Source of the DNA: RYN-230 sp963813975
GTDB taxonomy: Bacteria; Actinomycetota; Actinomycetes; Streptosporangiales; Streptosporangiaceae
Reading direction: 5' to 3'
Length of the DNA stretch: 64,000 nucleotides
NCBI GenBank assembly: GCA_963813975.1
Contig: CAWFAP010000006.1
Coordinates: forward strand, 1,302,001-1,366,000
Below, piece after piece: positions 1 through 8,655 of this stretch. The notes under the pieces were generated by a model. It saw only the letters and a program-made list of their open reading frames with translations, was not told where the DNA came from and did no database searches. Each line of letters opens with the position of its first letter. Positions within the stretch are counted from its first letter, which is position 1. The position numbers and the translations under genes are program-made.

Positions 1-965
1 CGAGCCCGGAGCTGGGCGTTGCCGGTTCCGCCGGGCCGGTGGTCGTGGAGCCCGAGCCGAGCCCGGAGCCGGGTCTAGCCGATTCCGTGGCGCCCGCGGC
101 CCCGGAGCCCGGGCCCGGCCCGGAGCTGGCCCTGGCGGACTCCGCGGGTTCCGGGACTCCGGTTCCCGTTGTCCCGCTGATCCCAGAGCTCATACCAGTT
201 CCATCGCCTGCTCCGGCACCCGACCTCCCTCAGCCGTCCGCCGGCGGACGGGGACGCCGCGCCGGGCTGCTGATGGCCCTCACGGCGCTGGCCGGAGTGT
301 GCTGCCTGGTGATGGCGGTGCTGGCGGGGCGCGCGGCCGTGGCCGGTCAGACCCGTCCGCCGACCCGGGCGGAGCGGGCTGCGGCCGTCGCGGCCGCGGT
401 GGCCGGCCGGTGGCGATCCTGGCCCGCGGGCCGCATCTTCCCGGCCGGCCTCGGTTACACCACGACGCTGCGCGACCGCGAGACGGCGCACCGGGTGGGC
501 ATCTCGCCCGACTACCGCTGCGCGGCCGCGCTGGACAGCGGGCTGGCCCGCCTGGCCCGCCGGGACGGCTGCCGGGCCGGGATCAGGGCCAGCTACGTCG
601 ACGAGCTGGACGGCGTCATTTACACCACGGGCGTGCTGGCGTTCCCCGACCGGGCCCGGGCCGCCGCGTTCACCCGCGGCCTGCGGGCGGGCCGCCCGCC
701 GTCCGCGATGCTCCGCGCCCTGGCGCTGCCCGGGACGGCCAGCGCGCGGTTCACCGCCGCGGCCCGCCAGACGGCCACCTCCCGGCAGGACGGTCCCTAC
801 GTGCTGCTCACCGTGGCCGGGTACGCGGACGGGCGCCCGGCCGCGGCTACCGGCGAGTTCGACGCCACGGCGTTCAGCGCGTCCGGGCAGCTGGCCCGCG
901 AGATCCTCACCCTGCTGAACCGGCCCGCCGTGGTCAACTGTGCCCGCCGGTCGTGGTCGTGCTGA
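1..965 (+). CDS. Type VII secretion-associated membrane protein, 5' partial
   Basis: The frame is already open at base 1 with no stop before the GTG at 39, so the gene enters the window truncated at its 5' end. The N-terminal part is rich in Pro and Glu, with short repeats such as EPSPEPGLADS. One hydrophobic stretch of about 22 residues (LLMALTALAGVCC and onward, about residue 78 from the GTG) is followed by a soluble, probably extracellular domain containing several cysteines. Its TGA lies inside GTGCTGA, where the mycosin gene starts, so the two genes are translationally coupled. I infer an accessory role in type VII secretion from that coupling only; I do not recognise the family. Confidence 0.6.
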   Translation, partial: SPELGVAGSAGPVVVEPEPSPEPGLADSVAPAAPEPGPGPELALADSAGSGTPVPVVPLIPELIPVPSPAPAPDLPQPSAGGRGRRAGLLMALTALAGVCCLVMAVLAGRAAVAGQTRPPTRAERAAAVAAAVAGRWRSWPAGRIFPAGLGYTTTLRDRETAHRVGISPDYRCAAALDSGLARLARRDGCRAGIRASYVDELDGVIYTTGVLAFPDRARAAAFTRGLRAGRPPSAMLRALALPGTASARFTAAARQTATSRQDGPYVLLTVAGYADGRPAAATGEFDATAFSASGQLAREILTLLNRPAVVNCARRSWSC

Positions 966-2231
966 GCCGGCCGGTCCGGGTGCACGCCACGCTGGCCGCC
1001 CTGGCCATGGCGGTGCTGCCGTGGCTGGGCGGCCACCCGGGTACCGAGGTCCCGGCCGGCGGGTCGCGGCCCGGTCCGGCCCCGGGAGCCGGGGCCCCGG
1101 TCCGCGCGGCCGAGCAGGCGCAGCTCAAGGCCGTCAACGCCCCAGCCGCCTGGCGGGTGAGTGAGGGCCGCGGGGTGATCGTCGGCGTCCTGGACACGGG
1201 AGTAGACCCGGGTGCGGCCGACCTGTCCGGGTCGGTCCGCAGCGGGCCGGACTACACCCTGGGCGCGGACCCGGCCGGGTATCAGCCGCCGCACCTGCAC
1301 GGGACGTTCATCGCCTCGCTCATCGCCGGGCACGGCAGCGGGCCAGGCCGGGCCGGCGGGATGATCGGCGTCGCGCCCGCCGCCCGGCTGCTCTCCGTCC
1401 GGGTCATCCTCGACGACCAGGAACCCGGCATCGGCCCGTACAACACCGACCCCCGGTTTGCCGATGCGATCGGCCGGGGTATCCGGTACGCGGCCAGCCA
1501 TGGCGCCGGGGTCATCAACATGTCCCTGGGGTCCGTGGAGCCCAGCCGGGCCATGCAGGCGGCCCTGGCCTATGCGGTGTCCCGGGGGGTCGTGGTGGTG
1601 GCGTCGGCCGGGAACAGCGGTGCCCAGGGTCCCGCGTACACGCCGTACTCCTATCCGGCGTCGTTCGCCGGCGTCGTGTCCGTGGCGGCGATGAACGACG
1701 CCGGCGCGCGGGCCCCGTTCTCCGACCGCAACTCGTCCGTCGTGCTGTCCGCGCCCGGCGTCGCCGTCATCGGGGCCGGACCGGCCGGAACCTATCTGCA
1801 GGCCAGCGGGACCAGCCCGGCGTCGGCCTTCGTGGCCGGGGTCGCGGCCCTGGTCCGGTCGGCATACCCGGGGCTCTCCCCGGCGGAGGTGGAGCAGGCG
1901 ATGGTCAGCTCGGCGGCCCGGCAGCCGGGCGGCCGGGTACAGCCCCGGCACTGGATTCGGGGAGGTGGATGCGGCCGCGGCGCTGCGGGCCGCGGGCCGG
2001 CTCGCCCGGGACACGCCCATGGCCGGGCTGGCCGCGGGCCGGCACTTCGGCGGGGCCGCACCAGGGCCGATCCAGGTCACCCACCGCGATGAGACGCGGA
2101 TCGCCACGCTAGGCGGTCTCGGGGTGGCCGGCGCGGCCGGGTTCCTGGCCGCACTGGCCGTGTTCGCGGTGCTCACCCTCCGCCGCCTGCGCGGGCGGCG
2201 CCGTCCGGCTGGCCCGGGCCCGGCTGGCTAA
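959..2231 (+). pseudogene. mycP: Mycosin, type VII secretion S8 serine protease, frameshifted near the C-terminus
   Basis: Mycosins are membrane-anchored subtilases that process type VII secretion substrates outside the cell. From GTG 959 there is a hydrophobic signal segment (about residues 5-20). The triad is then visible: Asp79 in VLDTGVD, His114 in HLHGTF and Ser286 in SGTSPAS, with the subtilase AGNSG segment between them. Around 1918-1935 the frame must move by +1. Downstream, GYSPGTGFGEVDAAAAL and a C-terminal membrane helix (GVAGAAGFLAALAVFAVLTL) followed by an Arg-rich tail complete a normal mycosin. All catalytic residues lie upstream of the shift, and only the membrane anchor is lost if the shift is real. 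A basecalling error is a serious alternative. Confidence 0.85.
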
Positions 2232-2255
2232 GGCCCCGCCGGCTAGCGAGCATGG

Positions 2256-3139
2256 TCAGCGGGAGGTGCGTGATCTGACGCGGCCCAGGCAAATGCCGCG
2301 GCTGGCGGTGGCGGACGTTGCCCTTAAGCCCGCCTGTCCGGTGAGAGACGTCCGGTGGGCCCGGCCGAGCGCCTGGATGACGAGCCCGGCGACCAGGGCA
2401 GGTTCCTCGTTGGGGGTGAAGTAGCTGGCGCCGGGGATGGTGATCAGATTCATCTGGGAGCACCCTTCGAGGATGTGCCGTTCCCGGTCGGTGATCCCGC
2501 CGTCACCCCGTTCGCCGTGGACCACCCAGGCTGGCACGCCGGCCTGGCCTAGCCGAGGAGCGACGGACCGGTGGCGGTCCAGGTAGTGCAGGTAACTGTG
2601 AATGGGCCGCCGCGTCACGTGCGGATCGTTCGTGCGGAGGGCTGTGGCGAGCTCATCCCGGCGCTCAGGGGCAGCGGGCTTCCCTTCAGCGCGGCACCGA
2701 TGATCGCCAGCATGGCGGCGAACGGCAGATACCCCAGCACGGCGGCGAGCCGGTCGAGAACGCGGATGAACGTCGACTCATCCCGGCGCGAGAAACTGGG
2801 CGCCAGCAGCACCAGCGGTCCGCAGAACGCGCCCGAGGCGGCCATCTCGAGTGCGACGTTGGCGCCCATGCTGTGTCCCACCACCACGGCCAGCCCGGGT
2901 CAGCAGCACATCTGGCCGCCAGCCGCGCGTAGTTCTCCACGCTGACGTCCTCAGGCGCGGGGTGCCGCCGTTTCCGGGCAGCGTCACCGCGATCAGGTGG
3001 ACACCCGCCAGGCTCGGCTCAGCCATCGGTTCCTGGTATTGCGCCGCGGTGCACATCCCCCGGGCAGCAGCAGCACCGTAGCCTCGGCGTCCGCCGGGCC
3101 CGATTCCCGGCGGTCCCAGCCGGCCCACTCGGCGTTCAT
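2256..3139 (-). pseudogene. Alpha/beta hydrolase, degraded by four frameshifts
   Basis: Joining reading frames on the minus strand rebuilds an alpha/beta hydrolase of roughly 270-290 residues. It starts at ATG 3139 (MNAEWAGWDRRE), then LLLPGG-MCTAAQYQEP, the nucleophile elbow VVVGHSMGANVALE, LVLLAPSFSRRDES, VPAWVVHGERGDGG and TPNEEPALVAGLV. Four frame changes are needed, near 3065, 2950, 2895 and 2675. Each can be explained by one missing G or C in or next to a short G/C run. The position normally holding the catalytic His before FTPNEEP is Tyr (GASYF), which argues for real loss of function beyond any sequencing problem. The exact 3' end is uncertain because the tail after VIQALGR does not look conserved. 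Confidence 0.7.
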
Positions 3140-3212
3140 GACCGGCACAAGATCAGCAAACCGCCTGAGATGGAACTGGGCAGGGTAAACGGCCGGGCAG
3201 GACCCGGGCTGG

Positions 3213-4061
3213 CTAAGGCAGGGTCAGGATCTCGTAGCCGGTGCCGGTGACCAGCAGCGTGTGCTCGAACTGCGCGGTGCGCTTGTGGTCCTTGGTGACC
3301 GCGGTCCAGCCGTCGTCCCAGACGTCGTAGGCGATCATGCCGAGGGTCAGCATGGGCTCGATCGTGAACGTCATGCCCTCTTCCATCAGCACATTGACCG
3401 CGGGATCGTCGAAGTGCGGCACGATCAGGCCGGAATGGAACGTGGTGCCGATGCCATGGCCGGTGAAGTCACGGACCACCCCGTAGCCGAACCGGCGGGC
3501 GTACGACTCGATCACCCGGCCGACGGCGTTCAGCGGGCGCCCCGGGGCGACGGCCCGGATGCCCCGCATCATGGCCTCGTGGGTGCGCTCCACCAGCAGC
3601 CGCGACTCCTCGTCCGCCTCTCCGGCCAGGAAGGTCGCGTTAGTGTCGCCGTGCACGCCGTTGAGGTACGCGGTGATGTCCACGTTGACGATGTCGCCGT
3701 CCGCGATGACCGTATCGTCCGGGATGCCGTGGCAGATGACCTCGTTCAGCGAGGTGCAGAGTGACTTGGGATAGCCGCGGTAGCCCAGGGTGCTGGGGTA
3801 GGCGCCGTGATCGACGAGGAACTCGTGCCCGACCCGGTCCAGCTCGTCCGTGGTGACCCCGGGCGCCACATGCCGGCCCACCTCGTCGAGCGCCTGCGCG
3901 GCCAGCCGCCCGGCCACGCGCATCCGCTGGATCGTCTCGGCGTCCTTGACGTCGGGCTCGCCGGTCCGCGGGTACTTGCGGCCGACGTACTCCGGCCGCG
4001 CGATGCTGGCCGGCACCTGCCGTTGCGGAGAAATCCGGCCGGGATGGAGCAAGGTCGCCAT
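3213..4061 (-). CDS. map: Type I methionyl aminopeptidase
   Basis: Removes the initiator methionine from nascent proteins in the cytoplasm. The 282-residue product has the N-terminal extension usual in actinobacterial MetAPs (HPGRISPQRQVPASIARPEY), then the pita-bread fold. The dinuclear metal ligands can be followed as Asp in VNVDITAYL, Asp in GVHGDTNATF, His in FTGHGIGTTFH, Glu in FTIEPML and Glu in FEHTLLVTG. I chose ATG 4061 (MATLLHPGR) because the longer open frame upstream has no family similarity and runs through the divergent small gene. A TAGACT hexamer ends 8 nt before this ATG on the minus strand, which would suit a leaderless transcript. Confidence 0.95.
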   Translation of the reverse strand: MATLLHPGRISPQRQVPASIARPEYVGRKYPRTGEPDVKDAETIQRMRVAGRLAAQALDEVGRHVAPGVTTDELDRVGHEFLVDHGAYPSTLGYRGYPKSLCTSLNEVICHGIPDDTVIADGDIVNVDITAYLNGVHGDTNATFLAGEADEESRLLVERTHEAMMRGIRAVAPGRPLNAVGRVIESYARRFGYGVVRDFTGHGIGTTFHSGLIVPHFDDPAVNVLMEEGMTFTIEPMLTLGMIAYDVWDDGWTAVTKDHKRTAQFEHTLLVTGTGYEILTLP

Positions 4062-4081
4062 GGTCTGGAAGTCTAGTGCGC

Positions 4082-4255
4082 ATGGACGAAGACCAGAGCT
4101 GGTGGTACTGCCTGACGCACCGGACCGTGGAGCACGGCCCGGGCTGCCCGAACAAGGAACGCCTGGGCCCGTACGCCACCCAGGAAGAAGCGGCCCGCGC
4201 GCTGGACACGGTCCGGCGGCGCAACGAGGACTGGGACAAGGCCGACGAGGATTGA
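4082..4255 (+). CDS. Small conserved actinobacterial protein, 57 residues
   Basis: A short gene from ATG 4082 to TGA 4253-4255. It encodes a Trp/Tyr/Cys-containing start (QSWWYCLTHRTVEHGPGC), then GPYATQEEAARALDTVRRRN and an acidic end. Small proteins of this type, with an aromatic WWYC start and a GPY..EEAARAL segment recalling the SPOR fold, are widespread in Streptomyces and relatives and remain without assigned function; I recognise the pattern from general knowledge, not a search. It diverges from map with only 20 bp between the two start codons, so the two promoters must overlap or lie inside the opposite gene. Coding character is supported by strong third-position G/C and a sharp stop. 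Confidence 0.8.
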   Translation: MDEDQSWWYCLTHRTVEHGPGCPNKERLGPYATQEEAARALDTVRRRNEDWDKADED

Positions 4256-4329
4256 CCGTTAGCGGGCAACGGTGATCACCCTCCCGGCAGGTATCGTGGG
4301 GTCTGCGACGATGCCGGAAGGGGCGCACG

Positions 4330-5253
4330 GTGGCGGATGACCGCGCGGGTGGCGACCTTCCGACGGCTGCCCAGGCCCGGATGAAGGAGATCCGCAGCAG
4401 CGGGACCTGGGGATCAGCGCTCAGCGCCGATGAGTTCGCGGCGATCCGGGCCGTCGGTTTCGAGCCCGTCGGCCAGGTGCTCGGGGCTGCTGTCTACAAC
4501 ATCGGCTTCTCGGGCGGGTACAACTGCCCGGGGGCGTGGTCGGGGTTCGGCTCGTACGCGCAGGCCTACCGCAGTGTGACCCAGGTGTCCGGGCGGGGCG
4601 GCTACGGCTCCTTCGGCCCGCTCACCCAGGCCATGTACGACGCGCGGCACCTGGCCATCAGCCGGATGGTCACCGAGTGCGCTGAGCTGGGCGGGCATGG
4701 CATTGTCGGGGTCGCCCTGACCATTGGCTCGTTCCCGGCGGGCGGGATGGAGTTCAAGGCGATCGGCACCGCGGTCCGTGCGGCGGGATCGCCGCCGCTG
4801 CCCACACCGTTCAGCTCCGACGTGACCGGGCAGGACTTCGCCAAGCTGATCTCGTCGGGCTGGGTGCCGGCCGGGCTGGCGCTGGGCATCTCGGTGGGGG
4901 CCCGGCATGATGACTGGCTGACCGTGGGCCAGACCCGCTGGGGCGCGGGCAACGCCGAGGTGGTCGGCTACACCGAGCTGGTGAACGACACCCGCCACGA
5001 CGCCCGCCAGCAGCTCGAGAAGGACGTGCGCCGGCTCGGCGGGGAAGGCGTCGTGGTCCGGCGGATGGACATGCGGGTCCACGAGCGCGAGTGCCCGATC
5101 CAGGAGCACGGTAAAGATCACATCGTGGAGGCGACGATCGTGGGCACCGCAGTGGTCCGCTTCGCCTCGGTGGCCAAGCCACCACCACCGCTGGCGATCC
5201 TGTCGCTCGACCCGCAGCGCCGCCAGGCGGCCCGGGTACGGCTGGGACCGTGA
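4330..5253 (+). CDS. Tandem YbjQ/UPF0145 (heavy-metal-binding-like) domain protein, first paralogue
   Basis: Starts at GTG 4330 and has 307 residues. It contains two copies of a YbjQ/UPF0145-like domain. The first, about residues 30-155, reads FEPVGQVLGAAVYNIGF ... DARHLAISRMVTECAELGGHGIVGV ... EFKAIGTAVR. The second, about 157-290, reads TPFSSDVTGQDFAKLI ... DARQQLEKDVRRLGGEGVVV ... IVGTAVVRF. The second copy is more diverged. UPF0145 proteins form small oligomeric barrels; the molecular role is unknown and the heavy-metal name is historical. A paralogue with the same architecture follows 58 bp downstream, so the pair is probably one transcript. No signal peptide or membrane helix is visible. 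Confidence 0.8.
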   Translation: MADDRAGGDLPTAAQARMKEIRSSGTWGSALSADEFAAIRAVGFEPVGQVLGAAVYNIGFSGGYNCPGAWSGFGSYAQAYRSVTQVSGRGGYGSFGPLTQAMYDARHLAISRMVTECAELGGHGIVGVALTIGSFPAGGMEFKAIGTAVRAAGSPPLPTPFSSDVTGQDFAKLISSGWVPAGLALGISVGARHDDWLTVGQTRWGAGNAEVVGYTELVNDTRHDARQQLEKDVRRLGGEGVVVRRMDMRVHERECPIQEHGKDHIVEATIVGTAVVRFASVAKPPPPLAILSLDPQRRQAARVRLGP

Positions 5254-5311
5254 CGGGCAGTATCCGGCTGGACTGGCAGTATGAGCAGTATGAGCAGTAT
5301 GAGGGGAAGCG

Positions 5312-6181
5312 ATGACCGACCAGCAGAGCAGTGAGCTGACCGATAAGCAGAGCACCGAGCTGAGGGTCGAGGGAGTCCCGCAGGACGCCCTGCGCCGTCT
5401 GGCCGAGCTCCGCCCGGGACGCCCAGGTGGCCTCTTCACCTCTGACCTGTCGGTGAACGAGTTCCTGCTGGTCCGTGAGGCGGGGTTCCGCCCGCTGGGC
5501 CTGGTGCTGGGCAGCTCGATTTACCACGTGGGCCTGCAGGTCGGCCGCTGGGGCAAGAACCAGGAACTCGATGTCCTCTCCCAGGCCATGTATCACGCCC
5601 GGGAGCTGGCCATGACCCGGATGGAAGCCGAGTCGGACGCGCTCGGCGCGGACGGCATCGTCGGGGTCCGGCTGGACGTGGAGATGAAGGAGTTCGGCAA
5701 CGACATCGCCGAGTTCATCGCGGTGGGCACCGCGGTCAAGGCCGAGCCGGGGGCAGGTGGCGGGGGCGTCACGGACTGGCGCAACAACAAGCGGCAGCCG
5801 TTCACCTCGGACCTGTCCGGCCAGGACTTCTGGACGCTGATCCGGGCCGGCTACGCGCCGCTCGGCATGGTGATGGGCTCGTGCGTCTACCACATCGCCC
5901 ACCAGCGTATCGGCGGGAAGATCGGCAACATCGGCCGGAACGTGGAACTGGAGCAGTTTACCCAGGCCTTGTATGACGCGCGCGAGCTGGCCATGACCCG
6001 CATGCAGTCCGAAGCGGAGGAGCTGCACGCCGAGGGCATCGTCGGGGTGCAGTTGCGCCAGCACAGCCACACGTGGGGTTCGCACACCACGGAGTTCTTC
6101 GCCATCGGCACGGCGGTCCGGCCGCTGCGTGAGGACCACGTCATTGAGCGCCCCACCATGGTCCTCAGCCTCGACGGCTAA
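5312..6181 (+). CDS. Tandem YbjQ/UPF0145 domain protein, second paralogue
   Basis: 289 residues starting at ATG 5312, with AGGGGAAG a few bases upstream as ribosome-binding site. Two well-preserved UPF0145 domains are present. The first, about residues 45-145, reads FTSDLSVNEFLLVREAGF ... SSIYHVGLQ ... ARELAMTRMEAESDALGADG ... FIAVGTAVKAE. The second, about 165-285, reads FTSDLSGQDFWTLIRAGY ... SCVYHIAHQ ... ARELAMTRMQSEAEELHAEG ... FFAIGTAVRPL. The two halves are closer to each other than to the preceding gene's second half. The leader between the genes holds two and a half copies of ATGAGCAGT. Function unknown; probably an oligomeric cytoplasmic protein. Confidence 0.82.
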   Translation: MTDQQSSELTDKQSTELRVEGVPQDALRRLAELRPGRPGGLFTSDLSVNEFLLVREAGFRPLGLVLGSSIYHVGLQVGRWGKNQELDVLSQAMYHARELAMTRMEAESDALGADGIVGVRLDVEMKEFGNDIAEFIAVGTAVKAEPGAGGGGVTDWRNNKRQPFTSDLSGQDFWTLIRAGYAPLGMVMGSCVYHIAHQRIGGKIGNIGRNVELEQFTQALYDARELAMTRMQSEAEELHAEGIVGVQLRQHSHTWGSHTTEFFAIGTAVRPLREDHVIERPTMVLSLDG

Positions 6182-6202
6182 CCCGCCCGGCCCGCGCTCC
6201 GG

Positions 6203-7045
6203 TCAGGGGCGGAAGGCTGAGGGAGTGGCCGCGCGGCCGGCCGCGGCCTGGTCCAGGAAGCCGTATGTGCCCTGTTCCTGCAGCTCGCGGGCGGCGGTCA
6301 CGACCGCGCCCAGGGCGACGTTGGAGAACGCCGAGCCCACCGAGATGCGGCGCACGCCCGCCGCGGCCAGCTCGGGCACGGAGGGGGCGCCCGCCAGGGT
6401 GAGCACGTTCACCGGCCGGTCCACCGCGCTGACCACGTCACGGATGTCGGCCAGGCTGGTCAGCCCGGGCGCGTACAGCACGTCCGCGCCCGCTTCCTGG
6501 TAGGCCTGCAGCCGGCGGATCGTGTCGGCCAGGTCCGGCCGGCCGTGCAGGTAGTTCTCGGCGCGGGCGGTGAGTACCAGCGGCCCCGGGGCCGCCTTGG
6601 CCGCTGCCGCCGCCGCGGCCACCCGCTCGCGGGCCAGCCCCAGGTCGTAGATGGGCTCGTCGGGCCGCCGGGTGAAGTCCTCGACTGAGCAGCCGGCCAG
6701 CCCCACCGCGGCGGCGAGCCCGATGGTCTCGGCCACCCCGGCCGGCTCGTCCGCGAAGGCGTTCTCCAGGTCGGCCGAGACCGGCAGGGTGGTCGCCGCG
6801 GCGATGGCGGCCGCGTGCCCGAGCGCTTCGTCCCGGGTCACCGCCCCGTCCAGGCGCCCCAGCGTGGCCGCGAACCCGCCGCTCGTGGTGGCCAGCGCGG
6901 CGAAGCCCAGCGAGGCGAGCAGCCGCGCCGATCCCACATCCCACGGATTCGGGAGCAGCAGCGGGCGGGGGCCCTCATGGAGGGCACGGAAGACCCGCGC
7001 CCGCTCGGCCTGGTTCTGGACTGCGTCATCCGCCGGGATCGTCAT
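6203..7045 (-). CDS. Isocitrate lyase / PEP phosphonomutase superfamily protein
   Basis: 280 residues of TIM-barrel type. Motifs include LLLPNPWDVGSARLLASLG near residue 30, TTSGGFAATLGRLDG, the metal-binding-like SADLENAFADEP, AGCSVEDFTRRPDEPI, LTARAENYLHG and the terminal RRISVGSAFSNVALG. This matches the large oxaloacetate decarboxylase / PEP mutase-like branch of the superfamily, which usually makes or breaks C-C bonds next to a carboxylate. The true substrate cannot be read from sequence. Proteins of this branch are often annotated only as isocitrate lyase/phosphoenolpyruvate mutase family. It ends 21 bp from the convergent UPF0145 gene and is separated by 41 bp from the sulfur operon on the same strand, so it could be its distal gene. 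Confidence 0.85.
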   Translation of the reverse strand: MTIPADDAVQNQAERARVFRALHEGPRPLLLPNPWDVGSARLLASLGFAALATTSGGFAATLGRLDGAVTRDEALGHAAAIAAATTLPVSADLENAFADEPAGVAETIGLAAAVGLAGCSVEDFTRRPDEPIYDLGLARERVAAAAAAAKAAPGPLVLTARAENYLHGRPDLADTIRRLQAYQEAGADVLYAPGLTSLADIRDVVSAVDRPVNVLTLAGAPSVPELAAAGVRRISVGSAFSNVALGAVVTAARELQEQGTYGFLDQAAAGRAATPSAFRP

Positions 7046-7086
7046 CCCGACACTCTAAGGGGCCATCGGGACGGCCGCCGATCGAT

Positions 7087-8655
7087 TTAGGCGGCACTGC
7101 CCGGGTGCTCGCGGGCGTGGGGCGCCGCGGTCAGCAGCGCGGCCAGGTCCGCCGCCTGGTCGCGGATCTCCGGGATCGCGGTCGTCTCGTAGTGGACGCC
7201 GCGCAGCGTCGGGCCGAGCGTGAACAGGCTGGCGCTGGGTGTGCCCGCGGCGTCGAGCAGGGCGCCGCCGGGGCTGGCGTCCAGGCCGAGCCGCAGCGGG
7301 TCCGGACGGGCCATCCCCTGGCCGAGCAGGTCCCGCAGCAGCGGATCGGACGTCCGGGTGAGGTCGGAGCCCGGCCCGGTCGCGTTGATCAGCCAGCCCG
7401 CGGCCAGTTCGGTGACGGACCCGTCCTGGTCTACCCGGATGCGCAGCCGCTCCGGCCGCTGCCCGGTCGGCACTGGGCCCGTGGTGGGCGGCCCCGCGGT
7501 GAATGGACCAGTGGTGAATGGACCAGTGGTGAATGGACCAGTGGTGAATGGACCAGTGGTGAGTGAGCCGGAGTCCGGCGGGCGATCCGGGATCTCGGTG
7601 ATCCCGGTGACCCGGCCGCGCAGCACGGACAGCCGGCCGGTACAGCGCAGCTCAGTGAGACGCCGGGCGGTCGAGGGCGGCATCCGGTGCCGGTGCACCT
7701 CCCAGTAGCGGGCCACATGCCCCACGAAAAGCCGCTTGTCCCGGTCGGAAAGCCGCCGCCACAGGCTGGGCACGTGCGGCCGTACCGCGTTGACCACGTC
7801 CTGCCAGTGGTTGGGCCGGCTGGCCATAGCCGACCGGACCTGCCAGACGAGCTCCGGCAGCCGGACCGGGCCCGTGTCCGCGAGGGCCGGCAGCCAGATC
7901 GCGTCGGCCGGGCCGCCGCTGCCGCGGTGCACCTGGGGGAGCATCCCGTGGCGCGACACCGCGTGGACCGTGGTCCGCGGATCGCCGGTCACCGCCGTGG
8001 CCACGTCCAGCATGGTCAGCCCGGTACCCAGGATGACGACCGGACGGCCGTCCTGGACCGCGTCCAGCGCGCCGGGGGCCCAGGGATTCGTGATGCACCA
8101 GGGGCTGTCCGGGAACGGGACGGGCGGCGACGGCGGCCGGTTGCCGGTGGCCAGGATCGCGAGGTCGGCCTCGAGCGTGGCGCCGTCGGCCAGCAGCACG
8201 CGCATCGGCCGGCCTGCCGCCCCCGGCCGGATGGCCAGGACCTCCGAGGTGACCGGGCTGAGCCGGGACAGCGGCGCGGCCCGGTGCTGCGCGTCGGCCA
8301 GCGTGTCCTGGAGATAGCGGCCGAACGCCTGCCTGGGCAGGAACTCCAGGCCCCCGAGCCCGGCTGCGGAGGCCCAGCGGAGCAGGTGGTCCGGATCCCC
8401 GGCCACGCCGCTCATCCGGGCCGTGAGCGCGTTCAGGAAATGCGCCGGGTTGGACGTCGAGTAGGCCTCACCCAGCCCGTGCCGGCCCAGCCGGTCGATC
8501 AGCGCGATGCGCAGCGGGTACTGCCGGGCCGCGGCCGCCCGGAGCAGGTGGATGGCGGCCAGCGTGCCGCTGGCCCCCCCGCCGATGATCGCGATCACCG
8601 GCCCGCGTCCCGGGGCCAGGCCGGGTCCGGGCAGGCTGTGCGGGCTAGCGGTCAT
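7087..8655 (-). CDS. FAD/NAD(P)-binding protein (YdhS-like)
   Basis: 522-residue flavoprotein. The FAD site is at the N-terminus (IAIIGGGASGTLAAIHLLRA, about residues 20-40), followed by GEAYSTSNPAHFLN, typical of the YdhS-like family. A second nucleotide-binding stretch is PVVILGTGLTMLDVATAV (about 195-215), and the C-terminal FAD-contact segment is GWLINATGPGSDL. Family members are oxidoreductases of poorly known substrate. Between about residues 365 and 390 is a run of TTGPF pentapeptides produced by a 15-bp DNA repeat. The start overlaps the end of the upstream flavin reductase by 11 bp, so it belongs to the sulfur operon. It may oxidise a product of one of the flavin monooxygenases; that is inference. 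Confidence 0.8.
   Translation of the reverse strand: MTASPHSLPGPGLAPGRGPVIAIIGGGASGTLAAIHLLRAAAARQYPLRIALIDRLGRHGLGEAYSTSNPAHFLNALTARMSGVAGDPDHLLRWASAAGLGGLEFLPRQAFGRYLQDTLADAQHRAAPLSRLSPVTSEVLAIRPGAAGRPMRVLLADGATLEADLAILATGNRPPSPPVPFPDSPWCITNPWAPGALDAVQDGRPVVILGTGLTMLDVATAVTGDPRTTVHAVSRHGMLPQVHRGSGGPADAIWLPALADTGPVRLPELVWQVRSAMASRPNHWQDVVNAVRPHVPSLWRRLSDRDKRLFVGHVARYWEVHRHRMPPSTARRLTELRCTGRLSVLRGRVTGITEIPDRPPDSGSLTTGPFTTGPFTTGPFTTGPFTAGPPTTGPVPTGQRPERLRIRVDQDGSVTELAAGWLINATGPGSDLTRTSDPLLRDLLGQGMARPDPLRLGLDASPGGALLDAAGTPSASLFTLGPTLRGVHYETTAIPEIRDQAADLAALLTAAPHAREHPGSAA
7498..7557. repeat. 15-bp tandem repeat inside the FAD/NAD(P) protein gene, four units
   Basis: Four identical copies of GGTGAATGGACCAGT lie head to tail, followed by a partial diverged copy. 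The unit length is a multiple of three, so the repeat stays in frame and encodes TTGPF-type pentapeptides on the minus strand. It is likely to vary in copy number by replication slippage without breaking the gene. Confidence 0.95.

Noticed and set aside
4811..6139. A 442-codon minus-strand open frame opposite the UPF0145 pair
   Set aside because: It mirrors the coding strand and lacks any family motif; the plus-strand frames contain conserved domains in both genes.
7498..7557. Short tandem repeats considered as a CRISPR-like array
   Set aside because: Units are directly adjacent with no spacers and lie in frame within a gene, so this is a coding minisatellite.
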